Part shown: piece after piece, positions 33,736 to 44,142 of the stretch | Layout of the letters: the number at the start of each line of letters is the position of its first letter | Position numbering within the stretch: the first letter of the stretch is position 1 | DNA from: DASSUW01 sp963806395 | Lineage (GTDB): Bacteria > Actinomycetota > Thermoleophilia > Solirubrobacterales > Solirubrobacteraceae | NCBI GenBank assembly: GCA_963806395.1 | Contig: CAWDYI010000021.1 | Span: forward strand, 62,001-126,000 | Direction of reading: 5' to 3' | DNA: 64,000 nucleotides | Translations under genes and position numbers: made by a program | The notes under the pieces: model-generated | What the model was told of the DNA's origin: nothing | The model's database searches: none | Seen by the model: only the letters and a program-made list of their open reading frames with translations

Positions 33736-35039
33736 GGGAAAGCGCGCGCGACGAGCGGGATCTCGTCATCGCCCAGCGTGCGCGGGTCGAGCAGCAGCCG
33801 CCCGTCCTCGATCCGGCCGACCACGGCCGGATCCGCCGCCCGCAGCCGCGCGGCAAGCTCGTCGGGGCTCACGCCCGGCAGCGCGACCGCGACCGCCGGC
33901 CCGGGCAGCTCGAGCAGCGGCAGCGCCCCGCCGCCGACGCGCGCGGTCGCGGTGACGACGACCGCCGGCCCGCCGATCGCCGCAGCCAGCCGCTCGGCGC
34001 GGTCGCGCAGCGCCGATTCGTCCGCGGTCAGCATCGCGAGCACGGGGATCTCGCGGCGGGCCTGCTCGGGGTCGCGGTAGAGCCGCAGCGTCGCCTCGAG
34101 CGCCGCCAGGCCGAGCTTGTCGAGCCGCAGCGCCCGCGCCAGCGGGTGCGCACGGGCGGCGGCGACGGCATCGGCGCGACCGACGATCAGACCGGCCTGC
34201 GGACCGCCCAGCAGCTTGTCGCCCGAGAAGCACACGAGCGCCGCGCCCGCCCGCACGGACCGGCGCACCGGCGGCTCGTCGCCCAGCAGCGCGATCTCGT
34301 CGGCCAGCACCCCGGAGCCGACGTCGTCGACCACCGGCACGCCCAGCTCGCACAGCTCCTCGATCTCCACCTCCTGCACGAACCCGAGCTGGCGGAAGTT
34401 GGACGGGTGGGCGCGCAGGATCGCGCCCGTGTCAGGCCCGATCGCCTGCTCGTAGTCGGCACGGCGCGTCCGGTTGGTGGTGCCGACCTCGACGAGCCGC
34501 GCGCCCGCCTGGGCGATCACATCGGGCACCCGGAACCCGCCGCCGATCTCCACGAGCTGGCCGCGCGAGACGATCACCTCGCGGCCCGGTCCGGCGAGTG
34601 CCGCGGCCGCCAGCAGCGTCGCGCCGGCGCAGTTGTTCACCGCGACCGCCGCCTCGGCGCCCGCCAGCTCGCGCAGCAGCCCCTCCACGTGCGCGTGCCG
34701 CGACCCGCGCGCGCCGGTCTCGAGATCGAGCTCGAGGTTCGAATAGCCCTCCGCCGCCCGCGCCACCGCCGCGCGCGCGGACGCGGCCAGCGGCGCCCGG
34801 CCGAGGTTCGTGTGCACGATCACGCCGGTCGCGTTGAGCACGCGCCGGAGGTTCGGCCGCTGCGCCGCTTCGGCCCACGCGCGGGCGCGCTCGGCAAGGT
34901 CCGCCTCGCCGGCCGCGCCGCCGAGCAGCTCGGTTCGGCGCTCGGCGAGCACCGCTCGCGCCGCTGCGACAGCCAGCGCCCGCGGTGCGTCGACCTCGGC
35001 GGCGAGTGCGTCGACGGGAGGAAGCTCGCGCAGCCCCAT
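33732..35039 (-). CDS. selA: L-seryl-tRNA(Sec) selenium transferase SelA
   Basis: A 435-residue PLP enzyme converting seryl-tRNA(Sec) to selenocysteinyl-tRNA(Sec). RVLNATGVIVHTNLGRAPL, the RGSRHAHVEGLLREL block, VNNCAGATLLAAAALA, and the PLP lysine K275 in FSGDKLLGGPQAGL are diagnostic. Length is slightly below the usual 450-470. It ends in an ATGA overlap with selB. The cupin gene ends nine bases upstream in the same direction, so cupin-selA-selB is a probable operon. Confidence 0.93.
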   Translation of the reverse strand: MGLRELPPVDALAAEVDAPRALAVAAARAVLAERRTELLGGAAGEADLAERARAWAEAAQRPNLRRVLNATGVIVHTNLGRAPLAASARAAVARAAEGYSNLELDLETGARGSRHAHVEGLLRELAGAEAAVAVNNCAGATLLAAAALAGPGREVIVSRGQLVEIGGGFRVPDVIAQAGARLVEVGTTNRTRRADYEQAIGPDTGAILRAHPSNFRQLGFVQEVEIEELCELGVPVVDDVGSGVLADEIALLGDEPPVRRSVRAGAALVCFSGDKLLGGPQAGLIVGRADAVAAARAHPLARALRLDKLGLAALEATLRLYRDPEQARREIPVLAMLTADESALRDRAERLAAAIGGPAVVVTATARVGGGALPLLELPGPAVAVALPGVSPDELAARLRAADPAVVGRIEDGRLLLDPRTLGDDEIPLVARAFP

Positions 35040-35048
35040 GGCGCCACC

Positions 35049-35531
35049 CTACCCGCGCGCCGGCAAGCCCTCGCGCTCGCTGATCGTCGCGATCGAGTCG
35101 ATGTCGACCCGCAGCCCGTAGCGCTCCATCAGTGCCTTCACCGCGTCGATGTCGGGCTGCTCGCGCACCGGCGGGCCGAGCGACGCGCCCTCGGCGAAGT
35201 AGCGCTCGAAGCCTGCCGGGGAGATGATCTCCAGCACCCGCGCCGGCTCGTCGGCGCGGTTCCAGAACGCGTGCCAGACGCCGCGGGGCTTGAAGACGAG
35301 ATCGCCCTGGTGGGCATAGCGCACCGCGTCGCCGATCTGCACGCCGATCTCGCCCTCGAGCACGTACGAGTACTCGTCCTCGTGCTCGTGGATGTGCATC
35401 GGCGCCGCCAGCGTGCGCGGGGCGATCGGATGCTCGACGAGCGAGAACCCCTCGCCCGTCGCCATGAAGCGGACACCGAGCCCGCCGAACTGGACCGACT
35501 CCCCGTCTCCCGGGCCAATCACAGTGATCAT
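35049..35531 (-). CDS. Cupin-domain protein
   Basis: A 160-residue single-domain cupin. The first metal motif reads HIHEHEDEYSYVLEGE and the second GDLVFKPRGVWHAFWN, providing the usual His/Glu ligands. Possible roles include a dioxygenase, isomerase or small-molecule sensor. It is the first gene of the cupin-selA-selB run. It starts at ATG 35531; GGAGG eleven bases upstream on the minus strand could serve as ribosome-binding site. Link to selenium metabolism is only positional. Confidence 0.8.
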   Translation of the reverse strand: MITVIGPGDGESVQFGGLGVRFMATGEGFSLVEHPIAPRTLAAPMHIHEHEDEYSYVLEGEIGVQIGDAVRYAHQGDLVFKPRGVWHAFWNRADEPARVLEIISPAGFERYFAEGASLGPPVREQPDIDAVKALMERYGLRVDIDSIATISEREGLPARG

Positions 35532-35560
35532 GCCCCCAATCCTCCCCTAACCTGGGGCGC
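35532..35560. promoter_or_regulatory. 29-base divergent promoter region
   Basis: TAACCT (35548-35553) lies seven bases before the mutase ATG. On the minus strand TTAGGGGAGG precedes the cupin start and contains a possible ribosome-binding site. The gap is too short for two separate classical promoters. Confidence 0.4.
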
Positions 35561-37183
<1,623 letters not shown>

Positions 37184-37184
37184 C

Positions 37185-38799
37185 TTGGCCCGCCGTTCTC
37201 TCCTCGCGTTCGTCCTCCTCCTCGTCGTCCCGGCCTCCGCCCAGGCGGCGTTCGAGGTGCGCTCGTTCACGGTCACGCCCAGCGGGATGGCAGCGGGCTC
37301 GCACCCGAACGTGAACATCGCGATCGGCTTCGCGCCGTACGACTCGGGCAACCCGCCGGAGCGCGTGCGCGACATCACGATCAGCCTGCCGCCGGGGCTC
37401 GTCGGCAACCCGAACGCGACGGCCCGCTGCAACCTGGCGACGTTCCAGGCCGACGACTGCGCCGACTCGACCAAGGTCGGGACGACGTCCGTGCGTACCA
37501 CGATCCCGGCGCTGCTCGGGATGTCGACGACCGCCGACGGCGACGTCTACAACCTGCGGCCGGGCGCGCGCGAGCCGGCGCGGCTCGGCGTCGTCGTCCG
37601 CCCGCCGCTCGGCGCCGACAAGGTGTTCATCGTCTCGCCGGTCGCGCTGCGCCCGTCCGACGGCGGGCTCGACTCGATCATCACCGGGATGCCGCCGAAG
37701 ATCGGGATCCCGGTGCTCGGCCAGCAGGACGTGTGGATCGAGTCGATGAACCTCACGCTGCTCGGCAGGCCGCCGGGCGCGCCGCACGTCGTTCATGACG
37801 ATGCCGACCTCCTGCCGGGCCGCGACCGCGCGCATCGCCGCACGGTCGGCGAACGGCACGCCGGCGTCGCGCGCGGCGCCGCCGTTCACGCCCACCGCCT
37901 GCAATCGCCTGGCGTTCAAGCCGCGCCTCGAGGCGACGATCGGGTCGAGCGATCTACCGGCGCTGCGCACGGTCATCACCGGCCCTGCCGGCAACGCCAA
38001 CACCGCGCGCGCCGCGGTCACGCTGCCGCCCGGCATCGGCGTCAACCTCGGCGCGGTCCAGGCAGCGTGCTCGCTCGCCGAGCAGGCGGCCGGCCGCTGC
38101 CCGGAGCGCTCCCGCGTCGGGCGCGCCGTGGCGCGCTCGCCGCTGCTGCCGCCGCTCACCGGGCCGGTCTACCTCGCCTCCCTGCCCGGCGAGCCGCTGC
38201 CGGGCCTTCGGGTCGACCTCAGCGGCGTGGTGTCGCTGACGCTGACCGCCGCCGCGTCCAGCGGGCGCGACGGGACTCGCACCGAGTTCACCGGCATCCC
38301 GGACGTCCCGCTCGAGCGGTTCGAGCTCTCGTTCGACGCCGGCCACGGGATCCGCGCCGTCAAGGACGCCTGCCTCGGCCCCGTGCCGCGGATCACGGCC
38401 CGGCTGACCGGCCACAACGGCGCCGTCGCGAACCTGCGCGAGCCGTTCACGGTCACGGGCTGCGTGAAGCCGGCCGCGAACGTGCGCCTGCGCGGTCGCC
38501 GGCTCCGGCTCGGCGTCGCCGCGGCGCGCGGCGGCCCCTCGCTGCGGCTGGTGCGGCTGACGCTCCCGCGCGCGCTGAAGGCGCACCCGCGCCGCGGCCG
38601 GATCCGCACGAGCGCGGGCACGGCGAGACTCACGGGCCGCGGCGTTCTCACGATCCAGACGGCGGCCACCCGCCACATCTCCGCCACGCTCACCCGCGGC
38701 GCCGTCACGCGCCGCACCCGCGGCCGGCTCCGGTTCCGCCTCACCACGCTCGACGACAGCGGCCGGCGCATGCGGCAGCGCCTCACGGCGCGCCGCTGA
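37185..38799 (+). pseudogene. Secreted protein of unknown function, split by one frameshift
   Basis: A TTG-started protein with a signal peptide (LLAFVLLLVVPASAQA) that runs in one frame to about 37,790 and continues in the next frame from FMTMPTSC (37,792) to a stop at 38799; together about 537 residues. The two halves read as one protein: ISLPPGLVGNPNATARC and NLTLLGRPPGAP in the first, then VTLPPGIGVNLGAVQAAC in the second, hinting at repeated beta-sandwich domains. The C-terminal 90 residues are very Arg-rich. Removing one base near 37,791 restores it. No close family recognised; it lies between the mutase and the carboxylase. Confidence 0.6.
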
Positions 38800-38804
38800 A
38801 CGCG

Positions 38805-38810
38805 TAGCAT
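38805..38810 (+). promoter_or_regulatory. -10-like TAGCAT before carboxylase beta gene
   Basis: TAGCAT ends nine bases before the ATG at 38820, in the 20-base gap after the preceding stop. It suggests the carboxylase gene can be transcribed on its own. Confidence 0.4.
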
Positions 38811-38819
38811 CGCGCGCAC

Positions 38820-40388
38820 ATGCGCCGCAAGAGCCCCGAGACCAACGAGGAGCGGCTCGCGCAGCTTCAGGAGCTGCGCGACGCGATGATCCACCACGCG
38901 TCCGAGAACGCGATCGAGAAGCAGCACGCGAAGGGCAAGTACACGGCGCGTGAGCGGATCGAGAAGCTGCTCGACCCCGGCTCCTTCAACGAGCTCGACA
39001 CGTACGTCCGCCACCGCACGACCGACTTCGACATGGACAAGAACCGGCCGTGGGGCGACGCGGTGGTGACCGGTCACGGGACGATCGACGACCGTCGCGT
39101 GTGCGTGTTCTCGCAGGACTTCACCGTGTTCGGCGGCTCGCTCGGCGAGGTGATGGCCGAGAAGATGTGCAAGCTGATGGACCTGGCGGCCAAGATCGGC
39201 TGCCCGGTGATCGGGATCAACGACTCCGGCGGCGCGCGGATCCAGGAGGGAGTGGTGTCGCTCGGCGCGTACGGCGACGTGTTCCTGCGCAACGTCCGCT
39301 CGTCCGGCGTGATCCCGCAGATCAGCCTCGTGATGGGCCCGTGCGCGGGCGGCGCGGTCTACTCCCCTGCGATCACCGACTTCATCTTCATGGTGAAGGA
39401 GACCTCGCACATGTTCATCACCGGTCCCGACGTGATCAAGACGGTCACCGGCGAGGAGGTCGAGTTCGAGGACCTCGGCGGCGCGATCAGCCACAACTCC
39501 AAGTCGGGCGTCGCCCACTTCGCCGCCGACGACGAGGACGCGTGCCTCGAGGACGCGCGCTACCTGATCAGCTTCCTGCCGCAGAACAACCTCGAGACGC
39601 CGCCGCGCGTGCAGCCCTCCGACGACCCGTTGCGGATGGACGCCGAGCTCGACTCCGTCGTCCCGGACAACCCGAACAAGCCGTACGACATGCGCGACGT
39701 CGTGCGCTACGTCGTCGACGACGGCGAGTTCTTCGAGGTCCACGAGCACTACGCCCAGAACATCATCTGCGGCTTCAGCCGCGCGAACGGGATCGCGATC
39801 GGCGTGGTCGGCAACCAGCCGCGCGCGCTGGCCGGCGTGCTCGACATCGACGCCAGCGTGAAGGCCGCGCGCTTCGTGCGCACCTGCGACGCGTTCAACA
39901 TCCCGATCCTGACGTTCGTCGACGTCCCCGGGTTCCTGCCCGGGACCTCGCAGGAGTGGGGCGGGATCATCCGCCACGGCGCCAAGCTGCTCTACGCCTA
40001 CGCCGAGGCGACCGTCCCGAAGATCACGGTGATCACGCGCAAGGCCTACGGCGGCGCGTACGACGTCATGGCGTCAAAGCACCTCGCAGCCGACTTCAAC
40101 TTCGCCTGGCCGACCGCCGAGATCGCCGTCATGGGGCCCGAGGGAGCGGTCAACATCATCCACCGGCGCGACATCGCAGGCTCCCCGACGCCGGACGAGC
40201 GCCGCCAGAAGCTGATCGGCGACTACAAGGCCCGCTTCGCGAACCCGTACTCGGCGGCCGAGCGCGGCTACGTCGACGACGTCCTGATCCCGCACGAGAC
40301 CCGCCCGAAGGTCATCACCGCGCTCGAGACGCTGCAGACCAAGCGCGAGCCCGGCCCGAAGCGCAAGCACGGGAACATCCCGCTCTAG
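38820..40388 (+). CDS. Acyl-CoA (propionyl-CoA) carboxylase beta subunit
   Basis: A 522-residue carboxyltransferase. KGKYTARERIEKLLDPGSF, VFSQDFTVFGGSLGEVMAEK, GINDSGGARIQEGVVSLGAY, MGPCAGGAVYSPAITDF, and in the C-terminal half GFLPGTSQEWGGIIRHGAKL and RKAYGGAYDVMASKH match AccD5/PccB. It transfers carboxyl from carboxybiotin to acyl-CoA. The aspartate in the position governing acetyl versus propionyl preference was not assigned. Alpha subunit is 16 kb away at 56890; a possible epsilon-like protein is at 49005. Confidence 0.92.
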   Translation: MRRKSPETNEERLAQLQELRDAMIHHASENAIEKQHAKGKYTARERIEKLLDPGSFNELDTYVRHRTTDFDMDKNRPWGDAVVTGHGTIDDRRVCVFSQDFTVFGGSLGEVMAEKMCKLMDLAAKIGCPVIGINDSGGARIQEGVVSLGAYGDVFLRNVRSSGVIPQISLVMGPCAGGAVYSPAITDFIFMVKETSHMFITGPDVIKTVTGEEVEFEDLGGAISHNSKSGVAHFAADDEDACLEDARYLISFLPQNNLETPPRVQPSDDPLRMDAELDSVVPDNPNKPYDMRDVVRYVVDDGEFFEVHEHYAQNIICGFSRANGIAIGVVGNQPRALAGVLDIDASVKAARFVRTCDAFNIPILTFVDVPGFLPGTSQEWGGIIRHGAKLLYAYAEATVPKITVITRKAYGGAYDVMASKHLAADFNFAWPTAEIAVMGPEGAVNIIHRRDIAGSPTPDERRQKLIGDYKARFANPYSAAERGYVDDVLIPHETRPKVITALETLQTKREPGPKRKHGNIPL

Positions 40389-40479
40389 CGATACGCCGGA
40401 AACCCTTGCCTCGGCTCGGTGAGCGTGGCAGGATCGCGCGTCGGGGCGACCGAAGCGGCGAAGGTATAGGGAGGATCGG

Positions 40480-43400
40480 ATGCGGGGCTCGGTCAAGCGA
40501 GCGGTGTACGGCGCGTGCGTCTGCGCGGCCGTGGCAGCGATGACGCCTGCGGTGGCGGCGGCGCAGGCGACGGGAGACGTGTGGAACCCGGTGGCGGGCA
40601 CGCCGCCGGCCTCCAAGGGAGGCGCCCCGCCAGACGTGCAGCCGGAGGCGTTCCGGGCGTTCACGCTCGAGCGGGCGGCGCTCGACTCCGCGCTCGACGC
40701 GGCGCCGCAGCAGGCCGCGCGCTCATCCGCCAGGCGCGCGCCGGTCACGCTGACGCTCCCCGCCCCGGGCGGCGGCTTCCAGCGCTTCGCGGTCGAGGAG
40801 TCCTCGATCATGGAGCCCGGGCTGGCGGCCGCCCATCCGGAGATCAAGACCTACAGCGGTCGCGGCATCGACGATCGCGCGGCCACGATCCATGCCGACA
40901 GCACTCCGCTCGGCTTCCACGCCTCCGTCCGGTCGCCCGCCGGCGCCTGGTACGTCGATCCCTACTACCACCTCGACGACAGCGTCTACGTGAGCTACTA
41001 CGGGCGCGACCTGGTCGAAGACCCGCACGGCGCGTTCGTCGAGCGCGGCCCCGAGGGCGACAGCGACCCGCTCGGCCTCGGCCTCGCCGGCGTCCCGATG
41101 GGACCGGGCGTGACGCTGCGGACCTACCGGCTCGCGCTCCTGACGGATCCGACGTACTCGACCTACTTCGGAGGCCCGGCGAACGTCACGGCCGCCAAGG
41201 TCACGCTGATGAGCCGCGTCAACCAGGTCTATGAGAGCGAGACGGCGATCCGGATGGTCCTGATCGCCGACAACGACAAGCTCAACCTCAACACGGCCGC
41301 CGACATGACGGACCCGAACGGGCCGTGCGGCGCGGCCGCGTGCTACACGCCGCAGCAGGCGACCAGTTGCGGGAGCCCGACGCTGAGCCGCACGCGGATC
41401 GTGATCGGCCAGATCATCGGCGCCGGCAACTACGACATCGGCCACATCGCGCTCGGCAACCCGGGTGGCGGCATCGCCAGCCTCGGCGTCGTGGGCGGCA
41501 ACGGCAAGGCCCAGGGCTGCACCGGCCTCTCGACCCCGGTCGGCGACTACTTCGCGGTCGACTACGTGGCGCACGAGATGGGCCACCAGTTCGCCGGCAA
41601 CCACACGTTCAACGGCACGCAGACCAACTGCGCGGGCGGCAACCGCAGCGCGACGACCTCGGTCGAACCGGCCAGCGGCTCGTCGATCATGGCGTACGCC
41701 GGCATCTGCCAGCAGGACAACCTGCAGCCGCACAGCGACCCGTACTGGTCGCAGCGCAGCTACGACGAGATCACCGCGTTCGTCACGTCCGACCGGCCGG
41801 CGATCAACGAGGTCCAGACGGCGTCGCTGCGTGACTTCGACGGCACCGACTCGTTCACGCTGACGTTCGACGGCAGGACGACGGCCCCGATCGTGCGCGG
41901 CGCGAACTACACGCTCGCGGGAATCCAGGACGCGATCCAGGGGCCCAGCGAGGTGCAGACCGTCACTCTGACCGGCTACGACGCCGACGGCGACTCGTAC
42001 ACCCTCAACTACAACGGGAACGACACCGTCCCAATCGTTCGGGACCAGAACAACACCGCCGCCGGGATCCAGAACGCGATCCAGGGCGGGAACGAGCAGC
42101 AGCAGGTCGTGCTGACCGGCTTCAGCGCCGCGACGCAGTCGTTCCAGGTGCAGATCGGCGGCGCCACGTCCGCGGTGCTCGGCGCCGGCGGCCTGCAGAT
42201 CACCAACGGCAACGTCGCGGGGGCGATCAACGCGATCCCGGGCTTCGCCGGCACGGTCAGCTCGGCCGGCGCCGGCAACGGCGGCTTCACGCTCACGTTC
42301 GCGGGCGCCTCGGCGGCCACGGACGTCCCGGCGATCTCGATCGTCAACTGCACCGGCACGTGCGCTGCGACAGTCCGCGAGACGGCCAAGGGCGGCGCCC
42401 CGATGGCCGGCTGGCCGGCGGGCGCCACCGCGGCGGCCGGGACGGTCACCGACGGCGGCTACGCACTGACGCTCAGCGGCACCCTGCAGGGCACGGACGT
42501 CGATCCGTTCTCGGTCACGAACGGCACCGGGGCGACGGGCTCGGTCGTCGAGACGACGAAGGGGACGACCGGCATCCTGCCCGCGCGCGCGACCGGCGTC
42601 GTGGCTGCCTTCGGCGGCGCGGGCGCGCTGGCCGACACGGGCTTCCAGGTCACGTTCGGCGCCGAGCTCGGCCAGATGGACCTCGCGCCGCTCGGGCTCG
42701 ACGTGACCGGCGCCGGCGGGTTCATCGGCGAGACGGCCCGCGGCGGCCCGGTCGACAACACGGGCACGACGATCACGGAGACGGGCAACCACGCTCCCGT
42801 CGTGTCCACCGCAGCCGGGTACACGATCCCGCTGCGCACGCCGTTCGCGCTGACGGGCAGCGCGACCGACTCCGACGGCGACATCGTCACCTACATGTGG
42901 GAGCAGAACGATCGCGGAGGCGCCGCCGGCACCGCGCTCGTCAACAACGTGAAGACCAACGGGCCGCTGTTCCGGCAGTTCGGGACCGCGGCGAACGTCA
43001 GCGCCGAGGACACGCTGAAGTCCCCGTCGCCCGGCCTGAACGCCGTCACGACCGACCCGACGCGCGTGTTCCCCGACGTCGGCCAGATCCTGGCCAACAA
43101 CACGAACGCCGTCACGGGCACCTGCCCGGCGGCGCCGCCACCACCGGCGCTCGTCCCGCCCGCCGTCCGCGACTGCTTCTCGGAGTTCCTGCCGACGGCC
43201 GACTACGTCGGCTTCGCCGGCGACCGGACGCTGAACTTCCGGCTCACCGCGCGTGACGGACGCCTGGGCGGCGGCGGCATCGGGCGGGCCGACACGAAGC
43301 TCACGCTGGCGCCTGGCACCGGGCCGTTCCTCGTGACCTCGCAGGCGGCGCCCGCAACGTTGCTTGCCGGTTCGGTCCAGCCGGTCACGTGGGACGTCGC

Positions 43401-44085
43401 GGGGACCAACGTCGCGCCGATCAGTGCGACCCAGGTCACGATCCGGCTGTCGACCGACGGCGGCGTCACCTACCCGCACGTCCTGGCGCAGGGCACCGCG
43501 AACGACGGATCGCAGTCGGTCACCCTGCCGATCGTCAACACGACGAAGGCGCGGATCAAGGTCGAGGCCGTCGGGAACGTGTTCTTCGACGTCTCGGAGG
43601 CCGACCTGACGATCCAGGAGCCGATCCTCGGCTTCGCCGGACTGGCGCCGCAGATCGACACGCTGAGCTCGACGCTGCCGGAGGCGTTCCGGAACGTCGC
43701 CCGGAGCTCGGGCGCGGTCGACGAGCTGACCGTCTACGTCGAGAACGGCACGACGGCCGGCTGGCTCGTGGCCGGCATCTACGCGGACTCGGCCGGCCAC
43801 CCCGGTCAGCTTCTGGGCCAGAGCGCGAGCACCCCGCTCACGCGCGGGGCCTGGAACACCGTGTCGATCGCGGACGTGCAGCTCGCTGACGGCCAGCCGT
43901 ACTGGATCGCCGTCCAGGGCCACGGCGGGATCCTGCGGATCCGGACCTACTCGGGCGGTAAGGGCACGCAGAACAGCGAGACCGGCCGCACGGGCCGCGC
44001 GAACCTGCCCGCCACGTGGCAGACCGGCAGGGTGTACAAGAACGACGGGCCGGCCTCGGCGTACGCCGGCGGCGGCGGCGCGTAG
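40480..44085 (+). CDS. Large secreted reprolysin-type zinc metalloprotease with six internal repeats
   Basis: A 1201-residue exported protein. Signal peptide about 1-28. The metzincin zinc site HEMGHQFAGNH (H365, E366, H369, H375) and Met-turn SSIMAYAGIC (M404) define the catalytic domain (about 190-440); a pro-region precedes it. Residues about 445-755 hold six repeats of about 45-50 residues, with recurring FTLTFDG / YTLNYNG / FQVQIGG / FTLTFAG / YALTLSG / FQVTFGA strands and ETAKGG/ETTKG ends. A cadherin- or PKD-like piece (about 770-820) and further beta domains follow. A good ribosome-binding site AGGGAGG lies at 40468-40474, so this gene has a normal leader unlike most. Followed by a strong terminator. 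Confidence 0.85.
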   Translation: MRGSVKRAVYGACVCAAVAAMTPAVAAAQATGDVWNPVAGTPPASKGGAPPDVQPEAFRAFTLERAALDSALDAAPQQAARSSARRAPVTLTLPAPGGGFQRFAVEESSIMEPGLAAAHPEIKTYSGRGIDDRAATIHADSTPLGFHASVRSPAGAWYVDPYYHLDDSVYVSYYGRDLVEDPHGAFVERGPEGDSDPLGLGLAGVPMGPGVTLRTYRLALLTDPTYSTYFGGPANVTAAKVTLMSRVNQVYESETAIRMVLIADNDKLNLNTAADMTDPNGPCGAAACYTPQQATSCGSPTLSRTRIVIGQIIGAGNYDIGHIALGNPGGGIASLGVVGGNGKAQGCTGLSTPVGDYFAVDYVAHEMGHQFAGNHTFNGTQTNCAGGNRSATTSVEPASGSSIMAYAGICQQDNLQPHSDPYWSQRSYDEITAFVTSDRPAINEVQTASLRDFDGTDSFTLTFDGRTTAPIVRGANYTLAGIQDAIQGPSEVQTVTLTGYDADGDSYTLNYNGNDTVPIVRDQNNTAAGIQNAIQGGNEQQQVVLTGFSAATQSFQVQIGGATSAVLGAGGLQITNGNVAGAINAIPGFAGTVSSAGAGNGGFTLTFAGASAATDVPAISIVNCTGTCAATVRETAKGGAPMAGWPAGATAAAGTVTDGGYALTLSGTLQGTDVDPFSVTNGTGATGSVVETTKGTTGILPARATGVVAAFGGAGALADTGFQVTFGAELGQMDLAPLGLDVTGAGGFIGETARGGPVDNTGTTITETGNHAPVVSTAAGYTIPLRTPFALTGSATDSDGDIVTYMWEQNDRGGAAGTALVNNVKTNGPLFRQFGTAANVSAEDTLKSPSPGLNAVTTDPTRVFPDVGQILANNTNAVTGTCPAAPPPPALVPPAVRDCFSEFLPTADYVGFAGDRTLNFRLTARDGRLGGGGIGRADTKLTLAPGTGPFLVTSQAAPATLLAGSVQPVTWDVAGTNVAPISATQVTIRLSTDGGVTYPHVLAQGTANDGSQSVTLPIVNTTKARIKVEAVGNVFFDVSEADLTIQEPILGFAGLAPQIDTLSSTLPEAFRNVARSSGAVDELTVYVENGTTAGWLVAGIYADSAGHPGQLLGQSASTPLTRGAWNTVSIADVQLADGQPYWIAVQGHGGILRIRTYSGGKGTQNSETGRTGRANLPATWQTGRVYKNDGPASAYAGGGGA

Positions 44086-44096
44086 GCGAGCCAAGG

Positions 44097-44122
44097 GGGG
44101 CCGGCCGGCATCGGCCGGCCCC
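44097..44122. terminator. Strong GC hairpin after metalloprotease gene
   Basis: GGGGCCGGCCG and CGGCCGGCCCC form a perfect 11-bp stem with loop GCAT, 12 bases after the stop. There is no T-run, which is usual for terminators in very GC-rich genomes. Confidence 0.65.
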
Positions 44123-44130
44123 TGCGGCGG

Positions 44131-44136
44131 TACGCT
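44131..44136 (+). promoter_or_regulatory. -10-like TACGCT before deoC
   Basis: TACGCT ends six bases before the ATG at 44143 and just after the upstream terminator, marking the probable promoter of the deoC-aldehyde dehydrogenase operon. Confidence 0.45.
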
Positions 44137-44142
44137 GGTGGC

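Noticed and set aside
37185..38799. Selenocysteine or programmed recoding to explain the split frame.
   Set aside because: There is a frame change, not an in-frame UGA, and no slippery heptamer with downstream structure was seen; a single-base indel is simpler.
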